Shown here: positions 49,685 to 60,467 of the stretch, one piece after another
How positions within the stretch are numbered: position 1 is the stretch's first letter
Layout: the number at the start of each line of letters is the position of its first letter
Source: Craterostigma plantagineum
Lineage: Eukaryota > Streptophyta > Magnoliopsida > Lamiales > Linderniaceae
Reading direction: 5' to 3'
Assembly (NCBI GenBank): GCA_027422505.1
Contig: JAPQWV010000479.1
Coordinates: forward strand, 135,001-199,000
DNA length: 64,000 nucleotides
Position numbers and translations under genes: made by a program
Notes under the pieces: generated by a model
What the model was told of the DNA's origin: nothing
Database searches by the model: none
The model's input: the letters and a program-made list of their open reading frames with translations, nothing else

Positions 49685-51022
49685 TGTTAGGGAGTGTGCC
49701 CTCGGAATGCCATACGAGGACTAGGAATAGTATAGGGCGCACGATGATGTATAGGTTGTAAGACAGGTTTATTGTATATACCGTCAAATAAATTAATGAA
49801 TATTTATTTTCATTATAATAAAGGCATTATTATTTATTTATCGAATTTAAAGTCTACTTGGCATCCGGTAGTGCGATAAATAAATAACACCCAAATGTTT
49901 GAGTTGGACGTCTGATTCTCGTGGGACGAGAGAGGAGACACCGGACGGTCCTTAATCTCAACATTAAATAAAAAGTCCGTAAGTCTAAGGATTCTAGGTG
50001 GGTGACTAGATATCCGAATATGACTTATCCATTGACGACCACATAGTATCGGTAGTGTCACCGATTACCTGAGAGGTTGTGGGTCGTGATGGAGATATTG
50101 GTGATCGGAGAGATTGTGTATTCGGACATTCGGCTCGTATTCGTCTCAATCACATGGCTAGGATGTTGTCAATGATTGAACGAATGACTATAGCAGCCTC
50201 AGACCGATAGGGTCATTGACGGATTTGCTTTCGTGATTTCGGTTTGTCGCTAGTTGGCTAGGCTCGCAAGTGTTCATAAATGAGACACGGGTCAGCGACG
50301 AAACGCAACCGACTTTACGGAGGTGATTGCCGGGCTTTGACTGCTATCGGGATTCACTGCCTATATTCGTATAGGTTAATGTCCTATGAGGTAATCGGAG
50401 AGCGATGATTATAAAGCCTTCGGCCGAAGCTTGGAAAACTTGCTTGTATTAGATACGGAGCGGAGTTTAAATAATCGGTTCGGTCTCGATTATAACATAG
50501 TGTTAGGTTAGTGAGTTTGACATTTGCATGGCTCTCACCTAACCGGGACGCAAGTGAAAGGCATAAGAAGTATTTAAATGTATACACTATAGTCGGTTCG
50601 CCCGAATTTCGATTAGATCAAAATTCGTTCTCAACTGGGATCTGTCCGGTACCGTGGGATTGGCTAGGCGAATACCGGGGCTCGTGGATTCCTCCCATGC
50701 CAGTTGAGACGGACCTAGAGAGTCGCGCTTAAAAATGGTAATGAACTTGAATGAAAACGGCGGGCTTTTCTGTGGAACCTAACGAATGAGATTCGTTGAG
50801 GTAGTGGCAAAGTTGATACGAGGTGTCGACGACTTAGTTAAATTCCAGTGACTGTCACGGAAATAATTAGGACTTAAGATTGTCTTAAGTGCTTAATTAA
50901 TTAACTAAGTGGGCTCAATTATAATTAAAATAATTAGATTGGATTTAATTATTTTATTATTTAAAATTGAGGGACTAAATTGAGAATTTGGAAACCTCAA
51001 GGGCCAAAAGGAAATTATCAAA

Positions 51023-51055
<33 letters not shown>

Positions 51056-52089
51056 AAAATTCTACACATCCACGTTGGGATGTGTAGAAAGTATGAGTCA
51101 TTGGTTTTTTTTTTAATTTAATGACACTTGTTATAACAAGTGTCTTAATTATTAAAATAAAAAAAAAAAAAAAAAAAAATTAAATATGCATAAAGCAACG
51201 TGAGTTGCTTAGGTAGGAGGGTGACTTGATTTTTTTTCTTAGAGAGAAAGAGAGAAAGAAAGTTAAAAACATTTTCTTAAGCCACGTAGAACCGACGGGA
51301 TCGTTCGACGAACCCGACGCCCGAACCGAGTTGCATCTAGCCATCGGGAGCAGTCTCGGAGGTTCATTCAAGGACATACCGGCGTGACGATCTAGCCCGG
51401 AAGTCCCGGGATCCAGACGAGGTGTAGCCACGTTCATCCGAGGCGACAACAGAAGAAATCCCGTTCACCGAAGGTATACCTCGAACCTTAACAATTTGAT
51501 TTACGAAACATACCAAACGGTATCGGAATAATTCGAAAGACCCCTCGTTGGAAACGTCGGGAAGTGTAGAATTATTCTGGAAAATTTGGTATCGATCGGA
51601 AATCATTTCGGTCGTCAAATAGTCAAAAGACGGCAGACTGCCGTTTTACTCGAATTAATATTTCGAACCACATATTTGATTTTGAGAAAAATATCAAACG
51701 ATGTCGGAATAATTCGAGAGACCTATCGTTGCGAACGTTAGGAAGTGTAGAATTATTCTGGAAAGTTTGGTATTGATCAAAAGTCATTCCGGTCTCCAAA
51801 TAATCGAAAAACGTCTGGTTGCCGCTTTGTTCGATTAATTTGGATCTAAATTATTAATTCAAATAAATTGGAAATAAATTCGAATTTTGATAATTCGAAT
51901 TAACCGTGATCTCTCGAGGCTTAGGGCAGCATCTCAGACCCTCGGGAGAAGCCGATGGCGTAAGGTTAAATTTAGATATTAAAAATCGAAAATTCGCCAC
52001 CCTACGCCGCTCGGTAAAAACCGCGCTTCTGCTATAGCCACGTTGCGCTGTTCGGGGGCCGGCGTCGATTAATCGGGCCCACCCCAACA
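49685..52089 (+). repeat. copia C 3' LTR
   Basis: Same as 42255-44652 apart from one substitution and a few homopolymer or single-base indels. Followed by TSD tgatg. Confidence 0.95.
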
Positions 52090-52094
52090 TGATG

Positions 52095-53457
52095 AAAGTG
52101 CGACAAGTGATAAAATAAAACGTAAACCTAATTACTATCACCAACGTGCGATAGGCAGTGAACCCATCGTTTGTAGTGCAGTAAAGTGAGTAAACGAGTA
52201 TCGAACACGAGGAATAAATCAAGTACTAGTAATGACCTAATCGACTCGATATTTAGCCTAAAGAAAATACGCAAATTGTTGACGACTCAACCTAACAGAC
52301 CACTCCTAATTCAATCAGAAATTCGAAGGACGCGACTAACTGATATGAGAGTTTTCAGATGATAAAGACGTGCTCGGGATTCGAATCCCGCTAGGTATTT
52401 ACAGCTAAGACAATAAAATCGCTCCTAAGTGCTTAAGACTAAATCGCAGTAATTTCCTGCCCGCTTGCGAGTTTGCTGTCGCCCTAAACGCTCGCGGAAT
52501 CTAAATTCACGAATTACTAACGCGAGGATCGAGTATTTGCTTTCGCCCTATACTCGAATCCTATCTTCTATGAACGGCCTAAACGTTATTTAGCTGTCGC
52601 CCTAAACGTTTTTCCAAGCAATCACTTTAACACATAGACATATTAAAGCAACGAAGCATATTCATATAACGATAAATAATCAATAGCACAAAGTCACGAT
52701 AATATACGTCTTAACTGCAAATTATTCTAGCGTTCATCTAATCCCAAACACAACGGGATTTAGCTACTCATAATAAAGGGAAAAACTACGAAAGAATTGA
52801 AAGATAAAGCCGAAGAACTCATGATCTTTCCTACTGATGAATCTGGTGTGATCTCGGGGAAATATCTTCGTTCTTCGTTAATTCGCCGTGGATTCTTCGT
52901 TGATCCGTCTCTTGCGCTCTGGGACGGGATTTCCTGTTCTTTTCGCCCTAATTTCCTCTCTGGATGATTGGGAATTGATCTCTGGTGAGTTGTGTCGATT
53001 CTGGGTCGAATTTGGGCTTTTTATACTGATTCCCGAGTCGGTCACGGCCTGGGACATGGGCCGTCACGGCCGTGACCATCATCGTCCGCGTCTCGTCACT
53101 TTCTGCCCCAGGTCACGGCCAAGTGCATTGAAGGTCACGACCGTGACCATGATCAGCGCACCTCTCTGCCTCGCGTCACGGCCAGACGCATTAAGCGTCA
53201 CGGCCGTGACCATCACCAGCGTTCTTCTCTATCGCGTACTGTCCCTCGTCACGGCCGTGACGCGTATTGCGTCTGGCCGTGACCGAGGGCAGTGTTGCCC
53301 ATTTCGCTCCGTTTTGCCTTGTTTTCGCTCGTTTTCGCCCGAAACTCGTCCTAAGCTCCTTCAACAATCAAACAAGTGTAAATATATCGAATAAATGCGT
53401 AATTTAATTGCTAAAGCTCTATTATACCCTGAATAAATATTACGATAAACGCATTCA
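52095..53457 (-). repeat. Athila element 2 3' LTR, main part
   Basis: Reverse-oriented Athila-like LTR. It holds the three stem-loops (52459-52611) and a four-unit hairpin array (53040-53285). At its outer end one arm of the terminal hairpin is missing (minus strand reads TGAATGCGTTTATCG). With the detached 23 bp it totals about 1386 bp. Confidence 0.9.
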
Positions 53458-55191
53458 AATCTCCCCACACTTAAGCATTTGCTTGTCCTCAAGTAAATTA
53501 AAAATCAGGTAAGGCATCAAACTAGGATAACGGCACGATTGTTCGCAATTTATCATCGAATCTAGAAAGCACAAAAGGAATCAAGCAAACAATCACGGAC
53601 ATTACACAAATGACTTGCACTCGTCGACCTGAATTTCCTTCGCACTGCTAATCGAGACTCATACCTCACAAGGATTCACTCAATTCACTCAAGTGTATAG
53701 GCTAGTATATGATGAGTCGCTCAATTCGTGCACTAGACCAACCCCTACCATAAACTTGCAAGTTAATCGCATTTCCACTATTCAGCGGCAAGTATAAATC
53801 TGAGGGTCTTTTTGGGGAAATGGTCGAACAATCATGAAATGGCAAGTATAAGTAATGAAAACTTAATCTTAGAGCTAGGACACGTGATCGAAAATTTTCA
53901 AAGAACATAGCATGATCAAACAGACAGTCACAGCCCAATATAAGACTCGACGTTCTCGCTCCGAAATCCTAGACTTTTCTGCTCGACCCTCTCAACTCAG
54001 TCCCCTTTCATTTTCTGCCCTTTCACCTTAGTCACGTTCTACTTTTATGCACTGCCCTTATTCCCTAAAACATCAAGGTTCGGCTTTTGTCGCAAAGAAT
54101 ACATCGTCACAGCGAATGCCGTGTACCTAGGGATACTTATTACCGAGACCTATATCTTGCCAAAGGGTTATGGACAGGCTTATGCAAGAGATCGGGTCAT
54201 TTCCAGACGGTCAAGTAAGGGACGAGTCATTTCATGAATAGCAGAGAAGAACATCAAATCATACACTGAAACAGTAACTCTCACGTTCGACTTCTGCTCT
54301 ATTCTAATCAACTCAGGCTCATAAAATTTACGGGGCTTCTTCGGGTCAGTGGCTTCTATAACATGTGAGGTAAGCAACGAATAGGTTCAGGCTCAACGGG
54401 GCTAACTAATGGGGTTCGTCATGGTTAAGAAAATTTTTTTTGGCCCTGGACTTGAATCCTAATGCCCTCATCGTTTTCACGCTCGCACACCAAAACAGTT
54501 TCAACACGCATCAGACAGGCAAGTTCTAGAGAGATATAGACTAGGCACGTCACACAACCAAGAAAAATGAGCGTAAGCTCGTCAGGCTCAAACTCTCACA
54601 CGAAATGGGGTAATGTGTACGGATCTCTGAAAACAGTGCTATATCTATTCAGGCAGATAAGATTCAATCAGTCATGCATGTCCTAATTGCTCACATAATT
54701 TCATAGAATACAGACCAAACTCGAGATAAGCGCAAAAATCGTGCCTGAATTCAATAATCCATGCCTTTCAACGAAATTTATAGCTCACAGACACGTCATA
54801 AAAAAATTAAAATTTTCACGTAAGTTTTCAACCTAAATTTCAAGTTTTCAACCTAAATTTCAAGTTTTCAACCTAAATTTCCCTCCCCACACTTAAGTCT
54901 GACGTTGTCCTCAACGTAGAAATTGAATAAATGAAAGGAAATGTAGGTGTAAGAGAACGAAACTCCCCTGACGGCAAATGTTGACGTGGTCGTGACTAAA
55001 CGCGCGATGATTGTCGTATCGTGACTCGTGGTGCCTGACACGACTAAAAGAAAAATTAAACGTAACAGAAAAAATGAATGATAATAATAATAGACATAAT
55101 AAAAAAAAGGAAATACTAGATAGATAAAACCTGGGTTGCCTCCCAAGAAGCGCTTCCTTTACCGTCTTTAGCCGGACGTGCTTTCGTTCGC
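53458..55191 (-). other. Athila element 2 3' UTR with two polypurine motifs
   Basis: Minus-strand counterpart of 1406-3145. Polypurine motifs at 53458-53492 (next to the LTR) and 54881-54917. A 20-bp unit (CAAGTTTTCAACCTAAATTT) is tandemly repeated three times at 54821-54880. The conserved pol-env spacer lies near 55139-55158. No env-position ORF is present, unlike element 1. Confidence 0.7.
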
Positions 55192-55716
55192 TTAGGGTGG
55201 CTGAAAGTCGAGATACATCATCTCTTTTCCGCTTAAGTTTCCCTTGCTTGCATCCATGCCTTGGAGGTGTCGCCTTTCGCCGGGCAACGGTTTCAACTCT
55301 AGTGGCGATCGCTCCTCGACTGGGCTCTTGTCCTTAACTTCTTTGCTGCTCTCGTCGATGGTTATGATGGGTTCGTCGATCTCCTCCCCACACTTATCGA
55401 TTTCCATAATCGTGTGCCTATCATGCTTGCTGACCTGTGACAGACCTTGCACAGAAAAGAGAAAATCGCGCTCAAAGACATCTAAGAAATAGCATTTAAC
55501 ATCTTGCTCGTTGCTCTTTGTCATCGAATCAGCCATATTGAATGTAACTTTTTCGCCGTCTACTGTCAAGGTTAATGTTCCATTCCTAACATCTATCATG
55601 GTCTCGCCTGTAGCTAAGAATGGTCTACCTAGAATTAATGGAACATTTTCATCCTCGTCCATGTCTAAGATCACAAAATCAGCAGGGATAACGAACTTAT
55701 CGACCTTGAAGATATA
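55192..55716 (-). pseudogene. Athila element 2 aspartic protease (C-terminal part)
   Basis: Minus-strand frame reads [13 protein letters not shown] then [18 protein letters not shown], the end of a Ty3/gypsy retropepsin, followed by [16 protein letters not shown]. After residue 60 there is a low-complexity acidic tail to a stop at 55192. RT should follow but does not: the next recognisable sequence is the pol-env spacer. The N-terminal half is cut off by the Sirevirus LTR near 55707. Confidence 0.8.
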
Positions 55717-57423
55717 AAAGTGCCTAAGAGGGGGGGGTGAATTAGGCTAATAAAATTTTATGCTTCTTTTTCAAAACCTTAGTGTGGTGACTTAGATATA
55801 CCTACTGATGTTTGTAACTAGTATGCCTGATATATCCTAGTAACGTCGGATGTGTGTCGGGTCTGTCTCACAGCGATAAAGAAATAACTGAAAAGTAAAT
55901 GCGAGACAGGATTTTTATAGAGGTTATATCCCCAACTGGGGTTTACTCCTCTCCTTGGGATTTTCTTCCCAAGAGTTTAACCAATCACTATAATGCACCG
56001 TACCTGGATACAAAACTGATTGGTCAGCCCAATACACAACCGAAACAAGTCGAACACTAGACACTACTAGGTTACCACACGCCGAGTTTCGTTCCTCGGA
56101 ATCTCCTTGATCCCGACAGACACAGCTCGCTACCGAAGGGCCCCCGGACTTGTCCTTCCCTTCACGTGTGCGTAAACGTCGACCTTGCCTCCTTGGTATT
56201 GCTCACGTCCGAAGACAACACGTCCGAAGACAGAATATATGGCAGGGGATGATGGAATATCTGATGAATCACTCGCTCAGTGATGGATAGGCAAGTTAAA
56301 GTTCTGGTAGGCAGAAAGCTATCGCAAGTGAAGGCTCAGGAATATCTTAGTATCTCTCTGCTCAAAAATCTCTCGTAGGCTTAGATTCGCAAATTCTCTG
56401 TTCTGTTCTCTGTTCTTCGAAAGTCTAAAGTGCAGTTCATATAAATCCTTTTCTAATAGCACTTCACATGGAAAGTCATATCAAACAATAATCACCAAAT
56501 CAAGCATAGTTTCCATGTAGCTTTCGAATCAATCATACCATATAAATCATGCTTCTAATAAATCGTCACAACGGTCATATAGCACATTAAAGCATGATTA
56601 TATTCCATATAAAGCTCAATTTTCGTACTCAAGCAATTTCAACCATTTCGCATATATTTTCCATATCGAAATTTTCCATAAGTGATTCCCTGCTATCAGT
56701 TCCTAGTAACGAGTACTTTAGATTTACTTTCCAAGTATGGCACATAAGATAGCAAGGCATAAGCACGTTTTCCATGTACAGCTCATAGCATTTAATCAAT
56801 ATATTTACCATGTTTAGCACAAGAATCAGATCAGAGCTTACATAAATCGATTTATCACATCATGGCACACCTTTCCTTAATTCAGAGATCTCACCCGTTA
56901 TAGCACATACCATATAAGAGCATCTTATCCATAAGGTTAATCAAATCAAATCTTTCCTAAATATAATAATCCAATCAGCACAAGGAAAGATATCAATTTA
57001 ATATTTCGCATTTAATTCAGTGCAAGGCAAGCATGGATCGTGCATATGATTTTCGTCCAGGAATAAACTGGTATCAACGGATATATCACTTTCCATATAT
57101 AAACAGCATATTTTCCATATATAGCTCAGTAGGATATCTCATGCATTATTTCCATATATAGCACAGAACGATATATCCTATCTCATGGACTGTCTATAAC
57201 ACGCGATCACATAGTTCCATCAAATCATCACAGAGTCACACGTAATTCAAATATTCAACACTTCAATAATTTTCATTTCATTTGCAATGCATGGTTGAAC
57301 ATTATCATGAATTTAGACATTTTATTTTTCCCAAATCGAATTGCTTATTTTATAGACCTAATGTCATTACAATTACATCATTCATCAAAACTCTCTAACA
57401 TATATGGACCAAAAAGGTCAACA
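55707..57423 (-). repeat. Sirevirus D 3' LTR (about 1.7 kb)
   Basis: On the minus strand begins TGTTGACCTTTTTGG right after a purine tract (AAAAAGGGGGAGA) and ends near TATATCTTCA, where Athila protease codons resume. The far boundary is estimated, because the second LTR is not in the window; 55707 and 55721 are both possible. Confidence 0.7.
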
Positions 57424-58123
57424 TTCTCCCCCTTTTTGATGATGACATGTAATTGATGCAGCACGGAAGCAAGTAAGCATATTCGATTATGCAAGTCCTA
57501 GCGCATATGTCTAAGTGTTCCATAATCACAAAGCAGAGCATACGATATTTCCTAATCACATGTGATACCCATTTGCTCCCCCTGCCTATGTGCAGTTATC
57601 TCTATGACATGCATAAGATATATCATGATCAAATTTTGCTCCCCCTGTCTAAGTGCGGATATATCCTATTAATTTCTATGTTATATCTTAAGTACAAGAA
57701 TTTCGAAATTACCCGTGAGTGTGCTCCCCCTGCCTAAGTGCGCATTTTCCAAGCATGGTTCAAGTATTCATGTAATCATCGCAGCAGGCACTTAGCACTT
57801 ATCAAGAAGTTTCACGCAAGTCAAATCGCACAGTTAAGTATCAGAGTAAGAGATCAGCATATGATATATCCGAAGATCAGAGCAAGGAAAATATTAAGCA
57901 TAGGAGATATATCATGATAGCAGCAAAATATTATATTAGGGTTCAACGAGCCTCCCTATACATCACTTACCACTAAAACACTTAGACGCTAAACGCCTAA
58001 ACTTACCTTACTACTCCCCCTTCATTATCAAAAAGGTGGGAGGAATACTTAGGAACTAAACGATACTGGCAGAGCGGAATAACCTAGGGGCTACTAGGAG
58101 CAGAATGGAACTAGAGGGGCAGC
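57424..58123 (-). repeat. Sirevirus D polypurine-motif cluster
   Basis: The tract next to the LTR (57424-57437) is followed upstream by three near-identical blocks GCACTTAGGCAGGGGGAGCA (minus strand; at 57573-57594, 57636-57658 and 57722-57743) and a weaker one near 58012. Repeated polypurine tracts before the 3' LTR are known in Sireviruses. Confidence 0.75.
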
Positions 58124-59653
58124 CTACTGGCTTGAAGATGTTTCAGAATCGGCGGGCTTAGGAAGGGTCTTCTTGACGAGCTTCGAGAGCTTGGATAGTT
58201 TCAGTGACAGCTCGGTATACTGCTCTTTGAGCTTGCGGAAGCGCTTCTGATTATCAGCCTTGATATCGGAGATATCGCGGCGCAGCACTGAGATTCCTGC
58301 CTTCCCTACGCTCAGCTCATCCTCGTAGTCATCGTCCTCGTCGCTTTTGACCTTCGCTTTCCCTTTCGCAGCCGACCGTTTCTGGGCGCTATCCACTGAT
58401 CTGTTCTCCTTGGCCTTGAACCAGCCTTGACCTTTAGTGTGATGAATCCCCATGCGTTTCAGAGTCACAAGATCCACAACGTGGATGGCCGTATCTTCCC
58501 ATGCCGGCGGCATCTGGATTTTCTCACACTCAAGGAAGTGCGTGAGCAACATCCCGTAAGGCAATGCCTTGTCTGTGCTTTCAACAGCCTGGATCATGTG
58601 CTTCAGGATCACATACCCGAGATTGAACTTGCGATTCTGGGATATCATGTACACGGCAAAAGTGCTCATGAAATTCATGGTGGTAGAGTGGCCGCCACTT
58701 CCGATTTTGGCACTCCACAAGGTCATGTTCAGCAGCTTATGAAGGAAGAAGAAATCTATGGGAAGTTGATTGAGAGCTTCTCCGTCTGAAAAGCGGGGCT
58801 TAGTACGGGTATTCCAGAGTTTCAGAAGGACATCACTGGATTCGAAACCATCAGCATGGCACCAGTTGTTCATGTCGTAGTGGCAGAGGGGTTCATCAGG
58901 AACTCCAAGCATCTCGTTGATCTTCTTCGTGGTCCAGTGGATTCTGCCTCCCAGCACATAGGAGCGGACATTGATGTGTCCTTCATACTCATCGTAGTCA
59001 AAGTTTGCGTAGAAGAGCTTGACAGCTTCTGGATAGTAGGGCTTGTTGATACTCAGGAATTTCTCCCATCCGTAGTCTTTCAGCCAAGTGATAACAGTTC
59101 CAGCAGGCAACTTGTCGAATGCGACGCCTCGACCACGAGCGATGTCACGCTTGCTAAAGCTTTTGTAGACGGTTCGGTTACTTTCTTCTAGGAACAGGGC
59201 TTCAACTGGGATCTCAGTTGGGTTGGACAGGTCGATGGAAGGGATATCAGAAGTTTTAGGGCTTGGTTTTGGAGACGGCGAGTCCCTATCAAGTGGGGAA
59301 GGAGATTTCTGGGTTTCCTCTGGCGTTGGGCTTTTAGAGCGGGACTTCTGGGTTTCTTCATGAATTTCTTCAGCATCCTCTTGACTCGAAACAGATTTTT
59401 CAGGCTCGGGTGATCTCACAGGGGTTGTTTTCTTGCCTTTCTTCTTCTTCTTCTTGGGATTCTTAGAGGGAGATGGTCCTTTTTCAACCGATTTGTCTTT
59501 TGAACGGGTTTTTTCGAACAGGGGTGGTTGATGGTGAAACTGGCGTGGATGAGTCTGGAGCAGCATCGGATAGGTCTTCGTCTGATGGAGGTTCCTTTCG
59601 TTTACGGCTGGATGATTTGGAAGAGCAGCTTTGGATCCGGAAGTTTTTGCCAT
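58124..59653 (-). CDS. Sirevirus D 3' ORF (env position), 509 residues
   Basis: Intact frame from ATG 59653 to 58124, separate from pol. Residues 1-150 are low-complexity, rich in K, S, P and E (KKKKKKGKKTTP). Residues 170-390 form a globular domain: GRGVAFDKLPAGTVITWLKD, GWEKFLSINKPYYPEA, FDYDEYEGHINVRS, NEMLGVPDEPLCHYD, FFFLHKLLNMTLWS, RKFNLGYVILKHM and LPYGMLLTHFLE. The C-terminal 80 residues are charged with heptad-like leucines (coiled coil). No signal peptide or transmembrane anchor is evident, so it is not an obvious envelope glycoprotein. The domain is shared with the Athila ORF at 41-1405. Unlike pol it has no frame damage. Function unknown. Confidence 0.85.
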   Translation of the reverse strand: MAKTSGSKAALPNHPAVNERNLHQTKTYPMLLQTHPRQFHHQPPLFEKTRSKDKSVEKGPSPSKNPKKKKKKGKKTTPVRSPEPEKSVSSQEDAEEIHEETQKSRSKSPTPEETQKSPSPLDRDSPSPKPSPKTSDIPSIDLSNPTEIPVEALFLEESNRTVYKSFSKRDIARGRGVAFDKLPAGTVITWLKDYGWEKFLSINKPYYPEAVKLFYANFDYDEYEGHINVRSYVLGGRIHWTTKKINEMLGVPDEPLCHYDMNNWCHADGFESSDVLLKLWNTRTKPRFSDGEALNQLPIDFFFLHKLLNMTLWSAKIGSGGHSTTMNFMSTFAVYMISQNRKFNLGYVILKHMIQAVESTDKALPYGMLLTHFLECEKIQMPPAWEDTAIHVVDLVTLKRMGIHHTKGQGWFKAKENRSVDSAQKRSAAKGKAKVKSDEDDDYEDELSVGKAGISVLRRDISDIKADNQKRFRKLKEQYTELSLKLSKLSKLVKKTLPKPADSETSSSQ

Positions 59654-60225
59654 TGATTAGGGTTTGAAGGTTGAGAGAAGTTTCAAGAAGATGATTGAAT
59701 GATGAAGGTTGAGGAACGGTTTGGATCTTTTTGAAGGAGTGAGGTCGGTTTATTTTGGAAGAGATAAGGATGGATTTCGAAATTCGAAATTTGAAATTTC
59801 AAATTGGAGAGAGGAGGAAACTGTCAGAAATGTCTGACTGATTTGACGGGATCTCATAATTAAGGAAGGGATGTGACTAGACCGAATAGGAATATATATT
59901 AAATAAATGAGTTCCCTAAAATAACTGAACGGCTTGAAAGATATCTACGAGTTCCTTCCTAAAATAACCTGATCACATTTAAGGGCAGATCCAGAAGATC
60001 GGATATTCCTAAAATAGGCTAAGTGGCTGAAGGAACGTCCAGGAAGAGATAACTACGAATTTCTTCCTAAAATACGAGAATCATACTTAAGGAGGAGATC
60101 TATAAGATCCACGAAAATATTCTAAGAGCTGAACGAATATCTTAAGATAGGATAGCTAAGAATTTCTATCCAAAATAGAGTAACCTAGAGAAAATGATGG
60201 AATTAGGCAGATTTACTAACCTTAT
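59654..60225 (-). other. spacer between pol and the 3' ORF
   Basis: About 570 bp, AT-rich, without an ORF. Repeats of TCCTAAAATA-like motifs occur (near 59915, 59968, 60010, 60064). Confidence 0.5.
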
Positions 60226-60467
60226 TTAGCTCGATAATTCCCAATCACGGATGTCGCAGAATCTTGCCTCAATTAGGGGTTTCGTGAAGATATCAGCAAG
60301 CTGATCATTTGTTCCTACGAATTCCACACTGATATTCCCCTTCTGAACATGGTCTCGTATGAAATGATGTTTAACCTCAATATGCTTAGTACGAGAGTGA
60401 TGCACGGGATTCTTAGTGATACTAATAGCGCTAGTGCTATCACACATAATAGGAATCTTATCATAAC
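60226..60467 (-). pseudogene. Sirevirus D RNase H, C-terminal part
   Basis: MCDSTSAISITKNPVHHSRT, then HIEVKHHFIRDHVQKGN and DQLADIFTKPLIEARF: the end of copia RNase H. It is out of frame with the preceding pol ORF through a one-base shift near 60465, and ends 60226. Confidence 0.85.

Larger units (their letters stand above)
42255..52089 (+). mobile_element. complete Ty1/copia element C (9835 bp)
   Basis: Long LTRs 42255-44652 (2398 bp) and 49685-52089 (2405 bp), identical by eye except for one substitution (near 43774) and a few single-base or poly-A length differences. TSD tgatg at 42250-42254 and 52090-52094. Plus-strand order: LTR, primer site, gag, protease, integrase, RT, RNase H, polypurine tract (AAGTGGGAGGC before 49685), LTR. 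A very young insertion into the LTR of Athila element 2. Confidence 0.97.
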
